The notes beneath the pieces were generated by a model. It saw nothing but the letters and a program-made list of their open reading frames with translations. It searched no databases and was not told the origin of the DNA. Below are positions 8,924 through 16,824 of a stretch of DNA of 64,000 nucleotides, piece after piece; position 1 is the first letter of the stretch, and the number at the start of each line of letters is the position of its first letter. The stretch is from Symsagittifera roscoffensis. Taxonomy: Eukaryota; Xenacoelomorpha; Acoela; Convolutidae. The stretch lies in assembly GCF_963678635.1 (NCBI RefSeq), contig NC_087071.1, forward strand, positions 14,290,226 to 14,354,225. The letters are read 5' to 3'. A program made the translations under genes and the position numbers.

Positions 8924-10386
8924 CTTATTTTCTCCCGTGACGCTTCACGACTTGTTCCCTGGGGTTGTTCAGGGTAACGCAACAGCACAAGCAAATCACC
9001 CAGTCGACCGTAAGTCATGGCAATCAGATTCAGGAGTCCATCCAATCTCAAATCTGCCAATGCTTGGGTGAAGAGGTTCGCCGGTCCCTTCACGAAATTT
9101 TCATGACCAAATGTCACGTATAGGGCTAATATCAGGCCAATCGACAACTTCCTGATGTCCTTGACGAAACTCGCGATCAGGTTCCGAGATGCCCTCGGAT
9201 AGCACGTCGACAGGAAGGATGGCGTCCATCCCACTCCCATTCCACCCAAGATGGCATCCGATCGTTCATACTGTGCCCTCGTGGCTAGCACGTCAGCTTG
9301 GAACTTGTCCAGCGACATCGTGTTTACGTCCTGCATCATTTTCAACATCATACCCCCAGCTAACTCCCGGGCATCAAACAAGTTCTTCAGATACACGTGT
9401 ATCTCTTTGATCACTGCCGGCGCATGCTCGAACGCGTCCTCACCCAAGGTGCACAGCCTTGGTGACAAGTACAACCATACGTTGTTGTGCGGCCTCGTGC
9501 GCAAAGCCATTTCCATGAGATCTTCTTCCGCTGATGTCATGTTCTTCCTGACTATCCTGCCCTGCTCATTCTCGGCATGATCCATCTGTCTGAACCAGAG
9601 ATCATCAGCCACCTGCTGTACTAACAGATGATTGTCATCTACCCCTGGTCTTAACTTCAGCAATCTGGCAAAGTTGGACAGCTCCAACCCCAGAATCTCA
9701 TCTAGCACCAACCGAGTTGTGCTACAATCTTTGAGTCCCTGTATGGCATTGGAAATGTCAGCCCAAACGGCGGGAAGCTCAGATCGGGACGGGTAGTAAT
9801 TGTCTGGGTCTACCACTCTGTTCGGGGCAGGAATTATTACGTTGAACCTCCCCTCTGCTATCGTTGTGACCATCGTGTACACAAACTGAAGGGGTTCTGG
9901 CAATGCAGCGTACCCTGGTGACAACACAAAGACCACCTTCACTACATTTTGGGTGAAACGTTGACTTGCTGCTGTTTCTACCTCAGCCATCGCCGAGAGC
10001 AATGTCATTATCGCCTCCCCTATGACCTCGTTGCTCGGGATCGACCCATCCGTCAGACGTGTCAACAAGCCCCTGCTTTGCAGATGATCATTTGAGCCTG
10101 CAACCACTATCACCTGCGGCTCCATGCTGACCACCCTTCGTATACTTATCATCATGCCTATTGCCTGTCCCCAGTCCAATTTAGGCGCCGTCAAGAAAAT
10201 CACGTCGGGCCAAAAGAGAGAACGGGGCGTATAGAGTTAATCGGAACTGGCCACAATCAGATACTTGGCAGCTTTCATATCTAAGGGATCATACGCTGCA
10301 AACAGGCCGTCGCCTATTGGGGCCTTCAGTTTCCCATATCTCTTGTCATCTCCATCCACCGTGGTCGTTCGGGGGTAGTCCCTCGA
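8872..10386 (-). CDS. El-1 second polyprotein, segment D: SGNH-like Rossmann domain plus unknown C-terminal part
   Basis: The frame is open from 10203 to 8872 (443 codons). It extends upstream to 10386 past one in-frame TAA near 10237. The order of blocks resembles an SGNH hydrolase: a strand plus SSD (YLIVASSD; VANSD in El-2) where GDS would sit, then VIVVAGSNDHLQSRGLL, which fits block III GxND, then VVFVLSPGY and FNVIIPAPNR as further strands. The GDS glycine and aspartate are not kept, so activity is doubtful. LDEILGLELSNFARQLK-like and LRPGVDD blocks are strongly conserved with El-2 43402-45049. The last 200 residues (ENFVKGPANLFTQALADLRL) are unrecognised. Confidence 0.55.
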
Positions 10387-10902
10387 TTACTCGCCAGGCG
10401 TCTGACCGGGTGGTTTAGCAAACTGCCTGTACATCTTGTGATGCTTGTTATTGGGCTTGTTATCTGCCTGAAACTTGCCCTTGCGAGCAGGTGACCTTAG
10501 TTCCCTGGCTCTCTGTCGGACGTCCGTAAGAGACCGGGTATTCAAAGGTCCAAAGGTCTTGTCCTGAGGCAACCCATTCAAGTCTGCGTGCTGGAGCGTA
10601 GTCGTGGAACTGAACTGCTCCTGCTCTGCTAGCAGCCAATCCACGCCCGGTATCCGATATGGTCGCGACACTGTGGGACTTTCTCCGCCAATCATTTTCA
10701 TTGCGTCATCCCGACATGTCAAAGTATTCATGTTCAACTTCGTTGACATGTCCGTCTTGTACTGTCTCCAATAACTAGGGTCTGATCGGTTCCAAAGCAG
10801 CAAGCTGCCTGGTTCAACTCCCTCCACTGGCACGGCGCTTGTAGACGGTCCGGCTGCTGAAGCTGGGTTTGCCATGGCAGGCGGATCGTTCCTCCTAGAC
10901 AC
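10387..10902 (-). CDS. El-1 second polyprotein, segment C (linker)
   Basis: 171 open codons rich in Pro, Ser, Arg and Asn, probably a flexible linker between the two SGNH-type domains. Shared with El-2 45112-45444 and the start of 45049-44669: DAMKMIGG, RIPGVDWL and the HHKMYRQFAKPPG block. It ends in a stop at 10387 that is in frame with segment D, and upstream its frame stays open to about 10990. So it probably joined both neighbours. No function assigned. Confidence 0.55.
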   Translation of the reverse strand: MSRRNDPPAMANPASAAGPSTSAVPVEGVEPGSLLLWNRSDPSYWRQYKTDMSTKLNMNTLTCRDDAMKMIGGESPTVSRPYRIPGVDWLLAEQEQFSSTTTLQHADLNGLPQDKTFGPLNTRSLTDVRQRARELRSPARKGKFQADNKPNNKHHKMYRQFAKPPGQTPGE

Positions 10903-10985
10903 GGTCTGGGAGTTATTCCTGTTCTGATCAACTGATCTCTCGAGTCGGCTTTCAAGCGGTTGTGTTCTGGGAGGAGGAGCAGTCC

Positions 10986-11971
10986 CTAGCCTCTCTCGTT
11001 TGAGCTCGGAGCGACGGTTGCAGCTGCAGCCGTCTCCAGCGCCAAGGGCCCTAGGCGGTTGACGAGGGATTCGGGCACGCTTGCCCTTATTCTATCTCCT
11101 CCGGTCGAGCTGGTCCGAGCCAGAGATCTGGTCGCCCTCGACTCCTGCTCCACTTCCCTCAATTGCGTCTGAAATACATCATTGACCCAGTGTCTCCCTC
11201 GTTGGGTGTTGAAATGTATTCCATCTCTGGTAAGCGCGATGTGATCAATCATGCGCAGCACGTTTCCGAGATCCAGAAGTCACAGCTCGCCAGGGTTGTT
11301 TCTCACCAGACTGCGGATCATTTCATTCCACCGTATCACGTTACCATTCATGAAGTCTGCCACTGTTGTGCCCACCAGCGGGTTTTGTGGTATCGTGCAC
11401 AACACTACAAGCCTGGGCCTGTATTTCTCCTTTAGTTCGTTTAAGAGGCATATCAATAGAGGCTCCCACCAGCTCTCCGGAGTCACTGGGGCTCTCGAGA
11501 CGTCGTTGGTTCCCAGCATTATTACCAGTGTATCCAGTTGATCATCGCTCTGGAATTCCATCATCTTGATGACCTGAGCCACTGAAGCTCCCCAAAGGAC
11601 AGAGTGGTAGTCTGACCATAGACGAAGATCTCATTCAGATCCCTCACCAAACTGTCTCCGATGATCAAGTGGCGACTCCCTGGGGGAATTACCTGGTCGC
11701 TCGTAGCGGGGTTCCAGCTCATGTCATTCAGGCAGGCTCGAGGATGCTCCGCGGCCACTTGCGTGAACTGGTGACGTGCCATCAGATTCTTCCTAATGTC
11801 TGCCACGCGGGTCTTTTGAAAGGTTCCGCCATGCGCGGTCCCCGAGGACGCTATCGTGCGGGGTGCTCGCTCCGAGCTATTGGATGAATGATCACGACGT
11901 TGGGAAGGAACGATCCTACCCAATGTCCGCCCAGTGGTTCTGTTGATCTCATCCATTGTTGCTCTGGCCAT
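10986..11971 (-). pseudogene. El-1 second polyprotein: SGNH/GDSL-type hydrolase domain, frameshifted
   Basis: Three overlapping open stretches together carry the SGNH fold signatures. 11971-11561 has HLIIGDSLVRDL (block I, nucleophile Ser in GDS) followed by SFGE, a possible block II. 11582-11280 has LVIMLGTNDVSR (block III, GxND). 11261-10986 has LTRDGIHFN (block V, DxxH). These are the catalytic Ser, Asn, Asp and His of GDSL esterases and lipases. Strands such as RLVVLCTIPQNP fit between. A domain of this sort could deacylate lipids or glycans; the substrate cannot be inferred. El-2 45640-46374 has the homologue. The frame changes at about 11575 and 11270 look like decay. Confidence 0.72.
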
Positions 11972-12079
11972 TTGGTTGAATGATTCTTGGAACTGAGGAG
12001 CGAGATAGGTGTCAGAAGGGTCTGGTATCGTGTTCCTCTGACTGGAAGCAGACTGTTGTGTCTGCTGAGGAGCCTCGGG

Positions 12080-12340
12080 CCCTCTCGATGCACACAGCTC
12101 CTGTACTCTTGTCTTGGGGCGTGTGTCGCTGGATCCCTACGAGGATTTCATTGTCGCCAGAGCTTCCTGTGACACTTGGCTCACCTTTGCCATATACAGC
12201 TCCTTCAGGGCCCTCTCGATGCACACAGCTCCTGTACTCTTGTCTTGGGGCGTGTGCCGCTGGATCTCTCCGAGGATTTCATTGTCGCCAGAACTTCCTG
12301 TGACACTTGGCTCACCTTTGCCATATACAGCTCCTTCAGG
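12080..12340. repeat. 131-bp tandem duplication inside second polyprotein
   Basis: The segment starting CCTCTCGATGCACACAGCTC at 12081 repeats at 12212 and runs to CAGCTCCTTCAGG each time. The copies differ by only a few bases. The unit is not a multiple of three, so it shifts the reading frame between the coiled coil and the SGNH domain. Confidence 0.9.
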
Positions 12341-12341
12341 T

Positions 12342-12964
12342 GCTTTATTTCATCCTCCTTGTAGGCCACCTGTAGATCTTCATATTTCTTCTTCCATTCG
12401 TCTATTTCTCGAGCTATCGCCCTATACTCCTGGAGGTTGGCACACAGCTCGCTCTGATCTCTCTCCTTCTTCTCCGGCGTCTCAATCGTCTCCGATGTCT
12501 GGATCTATATTTCACTCACCCTCACTCTCTTCGGAGGAGGAGCAGCTGTTGGAGAGTCGACCGAATGTGACAGGCCTGGCCCATCACGTTGTCTCTTCGC
12601 TCCGATGAGGGACTGCGCAGGTTGGACGGGTAAGGGCATCTCACCTAGCCGGTGGTCCCTCTGTTCACATAGTCCTGGCTCACGAGCCAGGTCGTGGCCA
12701 GACATTTCTCCACGCCGCCATCTCATCAGTCGGTTTCGACCTCTCGGCGGTCCCGGACTCACCGAAGGCCAACATCAACACGACTTCTGTAGGGCGATTC
12801 CCTCGACCCTCTCGTCCTAATGCATTGAGGAGCGCGACCACAAACATCGCCAGCCCCGGGTCTTCTCGTGTAAAATCACAATCGATCAGCCGCTGATAGA
12901 TCTCGTCTAGAGACGCTCCTAGACTCACTGAGAGGAATTCCATTAGTTCGTTCGAGTCACCCAT
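12342..12964 (-). pseudogene. El-1 second polyprotein, N-terminus: helical domain, basic linker, coiled coil
   Basis: Starts at ATG 12964 (MGDSNELMEFLSVSLG). This aligns with the El-2 start at 47303, which supports it as the true start of the second block. Residues 1-75 are helical with conserved RLIDCDF and NRPTEVVLMLAFGE. The frame shifts near 12700. The continuation to 12505 holds a basic PPPKRVRV stretch, possibly nuclear-targeting. After one in-frame TAG the same frame continues with a heptad-rich coiled coil (EYRAIAREIDEWKKKYEDLQ). A helical head followed by a coiled coil suggests an oligomerising protein. Family unknown. Confidence 0.6.
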
Positions 12965-13049
12965 TTCTTATCGTGTTGATTCTTGCTGTCGTGTAGTTTC
13001 TTCCTGTCTCGTTTGATTCAATGAATTCAATAAACAATGTCTGATCAAT

Positions 13050-13068
13050 CAAGATCTAAAAAAACAAG
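13050..13068 (-). promoter_or_regulatory. conserved 3' splice-site-like sequence before second coding block (El-1)
   Basis: In sense orientation, CTTGTTTTTTTAG then ATCTTGATTGATC: a pyrimidine tract and AG (13057-13056), 91 bases before the ATG at 12964. El-2 has CTCTTTTCTAG then ATCCTGATTGATC at the matching place (AG at 47377-47376). Little else in this spacer is conserved. It would let a spliced subgenomic RNA express the second block, as retroviruses do for env. No matching donor was found by eye. Confidence 0.5.
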
Positions 13069-13439
13069 TCGCGACTTAAAACCATCATTTTTGGATTGAA
13101 CATCCTTCAACTCTTCAAAACTCTTCAGTGAAATTCTCTTCTCAATCCTGATTTAAAAATTTAGCACCAAGGTGGATCGTCCACCTGTGTCGGTGTCAGG
13201 GTAGCACAAATGAGCGCTGTCACCTTGATGACCTGGAGTACTCTAGGTCTTTTATGACACAAAACATAAAACATATCATAATAATAACATAACACATAAA
13301 CACATAAACATCACACATCTATATTATCACATAAGAACCTAATCCCTAATTTTGTACCTAAAACCTAACCTAATCTAAAACTTGACACTAATTCTCATCA
13401 AGTAACTTAATAAAAACCACTTATCGCCAAATGCAATTC
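13069..13439 (-). other. El-1 spacer between pol and the second coding block, with TAACA/TAAACA repeats
   Basis: Non-coding. 13260-13325 is an AT-rich run of short units (AACATAAAAC, ATAACATAACAC, ATAAACACATAAAC). El-2 has TAACATAACA units at the same map position (47576-47625), though the bases around them differ. In sense the run is T-rich (TGTTATG units), so it may serve as a pyrimidine-rich or termination-like signal. Function inferred only from position. Confidence 0.5.
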
Positions 13440-14002
13440 CTAGCATATGCTCAGATAGTATTTTTTATGTAAGTAAACCTCTATGTCAGTTTCTGAAAAT
13501 ATCACATGTACAAGTGCGTACAACTCTCTCGGATGTAGCTTTCCCCTATTAGGGTCATATACTGGTAACGAGAGAGAGGTCACTCCTCTCTCAACCAAAA
13601 AATCCCTAAGTTGAGTCAAGGCCAATACCAAGCTCTTTGGATCTACGTGTTGTCTATCAGTGGCCTTGGTAACCAGGAAACACAAATATTTCCCTGGTAT
13701 CTGTGATGCAACAGGGGCAGAGCTATCATCCCTCCCACACCAGGCCTCTGTTTCCATAAAAATTCGATGTTCTTATACTCTCTTTTGAAATCAGCCGCTA
13801 GTGCTGTTTTGAAGCTTACGTCCGCGGTTTTCGCTATAGCGCACGTGCGTTCCGTGAGTATGAAATCGCTGTCCGTTATGACGATATTGTTTGAATAATG
13901 GTTCGGTAGATCAAAATACGATTCGAAAATTCGTCCAAAAGGTGGTTTTTTAGCATTCTCGCCCTCTGTCTCTAGTTCTCCGGTTTCTCTTGCCGATTTC
14001 AA
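13440..14002 (-). pseudogene. El-1 macro-like domain (POA1/OARD1 type), split by a frameshift
   Basis: N-terminal part 14002-13643: a strand, then CAIAKTADVSFKTALAADFK, which fits the AHCVS-DF-MGxGIA-xFK loop of POA1/OARD1-type macro domains. VGGMIAL then fits GEVAVL. C-terminal part 13757-13440: YLCFLVTKATDR fits the YYLITK strand, LVLALTQLRDFL the helix, LSLPVYDPNRGKLHP the IAMPRIGCGLDxL loop, and ELYALVHVIFSETDIEVYL the last helix and strand. The frame changes near 13700. The loop-1 glycines are replaced (KTALA), so ADP-ribose binding may be altered. El-2 has it in one frame with two stops. It follows integrase, an unusual place for such a domain. I am fairly confident of the fold, not of activity. 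Confidence 0.65.
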
Positions 14003-14044
14003 TTTTTTTATTACAGATTTCCGGTGTGGGTGAGTCCTACCCCC

Positions 14045-14057
14045 ACTCCCCGGACAA
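14045..14057 (-). promoter_or_regulatory. internal copy of the PPT motif, between integrase and macro-like domain
   Basis: Sense TTGTCCGGGGAGT, identical to the 13 bases at the 3' PPT (3348-3336). El-2 has the same motif at 48291-48279, with about 45 surrounding bases strongly conserved, although the local reading frame differs between the elements. That favours a nucleic-acid role over a protein one. Confidence 0.6.
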
Positions 14058-14093
14058 AAATATCCATCGACGTCCCCGTCGATCGCCCAAAGT

Positions 14094-14936
14094 CTAGGAG
14101 ATCGAGGTTGGATTGTGTAACACGTAGAGGACCATCTGGGGCGACCCAGTTGGACTCGGTATTGTCACGACTGATGTATTTGATGCCGTTTTATCGACGT
14201 CCTGAATCGTCAGGATCGTTTCCTTGGTATCTGTCGGCAGATCACGGAGCCATTCGAGCACGCGCAAGTTCGTTAGTTCTTGCTCATGAGTCTGTTCCGC
14301 TTCTGGTTCGAACTCCTCTTCCGGTTCTGATCGATCGTCGATCCAATCCTGATCCATGTCATTCACCAAGTCGATTTCTTCTTGCACCGCTACTTCGTCC
14401 AATCCTACCAGCGAGTCCATCATATCACTTACAGCTATCCTGTCTACGACGAAATCCTCGCCGTACGGATTGTATTTCTTTTTGCTTTTTCCTCTCTTGC
14501 TCTGGCGGGTTTCCATGGTGAGAGGAAAATCAGGCTGTATTCCTTTGTCAATTTCGATTTGTTCCGGGCAATCCCAGTCTTCCTTGGCATAAGGTAGAGT
14601 TTCATCGTCCACCTCTACTCGCTCGGTCAACTCCAGATCCAGTGGTAGGTCGCAATGGTCCACCACCTCATTCCCGTCGTTTTTATCGCGAGTACCCCTT
14701 TCATTCTCCTCACAAGCAGGATCCACTATCAAATAGTCTCCCTCTTGCATGTCCGCTGGGATGCACCAGTCCTCTGACGAGGCATTGTGTGGTTTGATCT
14801 TTTCGCAATGAGCTGCTGTTCCAGTGCTCAGTCGATAAAAGCGACCTCCTTGGTGCACCTCTGTTATCTGAACTGGACCACGCCATTTCTTTAATAATTT
14901 TTTGGTTCCTTTTTGTGGAACCACTTCCTGGAACAC
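14094..14936 (-). CDS. El-1 integrase C-terminal region with acidic extension
   Basis: 280 open codons. The start, KKLLKKWRGPVQITEVHQGG then FYRL, matches the SH3-like GPY/F module at the end of Ty3/gypsy integrases, which binds DNA and steers integration. About 200 further residues are acidic (DDETLPYAKEDW, EPEEEFEPEAEQ) with a basic RGKSKKKYNPYG insert. No chromodomain is evident. The end, ELTNLRVLEWLRDLPTDTKET, is conserved in El-2. The frame differs from the core by a frameshift near 14940, and a stop at 14958 interrupts the join. Confidence 0.75.
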   Translation of the reverse strand: MFQEVVPQKGTKKLLKKWRGPVQITEVHQGGRFYRLSTGTAAHCEKIKPHNASSEDWCIPADMQEGDYLIVDPACEENERGTRDKNDGNEVVDHCDLPLDLELTERVEVDDETLPYAKEDWDCPEQIEIDKGIQPDFPLTMETRQSKRGKSKKKYNPYGEDFVVDRIAVSDMMDSLVGLDEVAVQEEIDLVNDMDQDWIDDRSEPEEEFEPEAEQTHEQELTNLRVLEWLRDLPTDTKETILTIQDVDKTASNTSVVTIPSPTGSPQMVLYVLHNPTSIS

Positions 14937-14957
14937 CCAGACGTAGTCGCCAACTGA

Positions 14958-15826
14958 CTAGGCTTTTGCATTGGCTGTTCTTCTATCAAACCTCCTTTTT
15001 TGTCTAATTTGCGCCTGTTGCGTGTTCCTCCTACATAAGTCATTGAGGTCCTGCTGTCTTCTAATAACATCCCGCACGTAAGTTTGCGGTGCTGTTCTCT
15101 TCCCCTCATATTCAGGGTTGAAAAACATCAACGGGAGGGCTTTTTCGTGACCCCTTAGCATCATGTGCGGACTTATTCCCGTGGTGGAATGTTCCGTGCT
15201 GTTGTAAGCACCCATCACTTGCGGCAAGTGCTTGTCCCAGTCATCCATGTAACTTGAGCAATAGACTCTCAGCATGGATACCAGTGTGCGATTTTGGCTC
15301 TCGACTAGGCCATTCCTTTGCGGGTGATAAGTGGTCGAGTGGGCCTGCGCTACCTGCGACCTTTTCATTAACTCCTTCGTGAGATCACCCACGAATGTTT
15401 TGCCATTGTCCGATTGGAACGTGATGGGGCAGCGTGCCTTGCTATCCAATCATTTATCAAATGATCACACGTCTCCTCCGCTGATGCTGTCATGAAGGGT
15501 GCTGCCTCCGCATACTTCGTAAAATGGTCGATCATTACCAGCACCTGATTATAGCCCGTTGCTGTCATGCAGATTTTCTGATGATCAATTTGCACCACTT
15601 CGTTGAAAACCGACGACTCTATTGACTGTAGGGGTAACCTTAGTTTCCTGGGATCCTTCGCCTGCTGACATGACAGGCATGCGGCGATCCACTTCTCACA
15701 AGCCTTCTTCAATCCCGGCCATTCGAATCGTTTCTGTATCCTGTTGTACACTTTGTCCACGCCTTGATGGACCATCTGATCATGTGAGCGAAAGAGCAAT
15801 TCGGTCTGGTACAACTGTGGTAACAC
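14958..15826 (-). pseudogene. El-1 integrase: zinc-binding domain and catalytic core, frameshifted
   Basis: 15826-15368 holds the HHCC zinc finger (H-x4-H in SHDQMVHQG, CLSC downstream) and the first catalytic Asp in VVQIDHQKI, then VMIDHFTKYAEA. 15449-14958 holds the second Asp in FQSDNGKTF and the catalytic Glu in NGLVESQNRTL. It continues with YNSTEHSTTGISPHMML, the usual gypsy substrate-loop block. Integrase inserts the cDNA into host chromatin. The two parts overlap in different frames near 15440, so a frameshift breaks the core between the first and second Asp. Confidence 0.88.
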
Positions 15827-15850
15827 TATTGACTTGTATTTATAAAGGAC

Positions 15851-16393
15851 CTACTCCTCCTCTTTACGTTTACAGGCTACGATTCCGTCCTTGTTAAGGT
15901 ACAACAAGTCGTTTCTCTTCAGGTAGAATTGCTCCAAGATCTTGTAGCTGTCTTCTTCCAAGTCTCCCTTGTCAGGTGCTCCATTCTCGATCCATCTCTT
16001 CAGACAGCTCGTCATTCTATCATTTCGTTGAGCCCCTAGGAGATCCGACAGCCTGTACCTGGTTTTCAAATACGTCTTTACCACGTTCATTTGTCCACTC
16101 ATTATCTCCGGAGCATGAGCATCGTCCATCAACTTGACACACCATATCTTTTTCAAAGGCGTCGCTTCCTGCACAGATGGTTCCAGATTGGTACGGAAGA
16201 CCGTACCATGTGGCAGCAATCTGGTTGGGCGTTTCGAAACTGCTATCAGCTCGAGCTCGTCTGAGGCATTATCTACCACAGTGCCCTCTTCATCTGAGGT
16301 GTTTCTGTCCCTGTCTGGATCCTGATGCGTTTCTCGGTCCAGCCCGCGCTGCTTCCAGTCTACCAATAAGGAGTGGATTGCGATCTCTGACAT
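15851..16393 (-). CDS. El-1 RNase H-integrase connector
   Basis: 180 open codons. The end is the pre-finger segment of gypsy integrases (RLSDLLGAQRNDRMTSCLK, DLLYLNKDGIVACKR), which leads into the zinc finger after a single in-frame TAG at 15853-15851. The first 100 residues are acidic and variable (DRDRNTSDEEGTVVDNASDE) with a conserved KIWCVKL motif. The El-2 equivalent spans 50031-50868. Probably a structural spacer inside Pol. Confidence 0.65.
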   Translation of the reverse strand: MSEIAIHSLLVDWKQRGLDRETHQDPDRDRNTSDEEGTVVDNASDELELIAVSKRPTRLLPHGTVFRTNLEPSVQEATPLKKIWCVKLMDDAHAPEIMSGQMNVVKTYLKTRYRLSDLLGAQRNDRMTSCLKRWIENGAPDKGDLEEDSYKILEQFYLKRNDLLYLNKDGIVACKRKEEE

Positions 16394-16461
16394 ATCGGAA
16401 TTGGAAGTTGTTTCAGATGTGTTGTCCCAGGACTGGGGCCTCGAGTCAACACTTGAGTTGA

Positions 16462-16752
16462 CTATTCTCCAACATCATATTCCAAGTTGTCTGAGATGTT
16501 TCTCGACTCCCCGGACAAAATTCTGTCCATTGGTCGCTTTGAACCCGACTCCCCGGACAAAGTTCTGCCCCTAGGTGGTCTCGTTAACCTCTCCCCGGAC
16601 AAGTCGTCCTGCACGGGCTCAAAGGTGTCTGACTCCTCAGACAAGTCGTCCATGACTGGCTCGAAGGTATCAGACTCCCCAGACATTGTCTCGTCCCCGG
16701 ACGAACAATCTGGGCTCGGCTCGTATTCTTCTTTTGCATCCGTGAAATGCAC
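16462..16752 (-). CDS. El-1 LSGES-repeat linker with internal PPT-like motifs
   Basis: A 96-codon stretch made of repeats: SGESDTFEPV, LSEESDTFEPV, LSGERLTRPPRG, LSGESGSKRP, LSGESRNI. At the DNA level each LSGE is TTGTCCGGGGAG, the same string as the 3' PPT. Exact copies sit at 16506-16518 and 16548-16560 (13 bases) and 16591-16602 (12 bases). Decayed copies are near 16631, 16673 and 16691. El-2 carries three copies at the same place. The peptide is probably disordered, and the repeat may exist for its RNA or DNA sequence. Confidence 0.65.
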   Translation of the reverse strand: MHFTDAKEEYEPSPDCSSGDETMSGESDTFEPVMDDLSEESDTFEPVQDDLSGERLTRPPRGRTLSGESGSKRPMDRILSGESRNISDNLEYDVGE

Positions 16753-16824
16753 TCTCCTAGCGAAGCTAGATTTCGACTTGATCCTGACTTCCTCAGTGGC
16801 TTGGCTCTGATTCAGTGTCCCATA

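Noticed and set aside
14094-14936. Chromodomain at the integrase C-terminus
   Set aside because: Only the GPY/F-like start is seen; the long acidic tail lacks the aromatic cage pattern of chromodomains.
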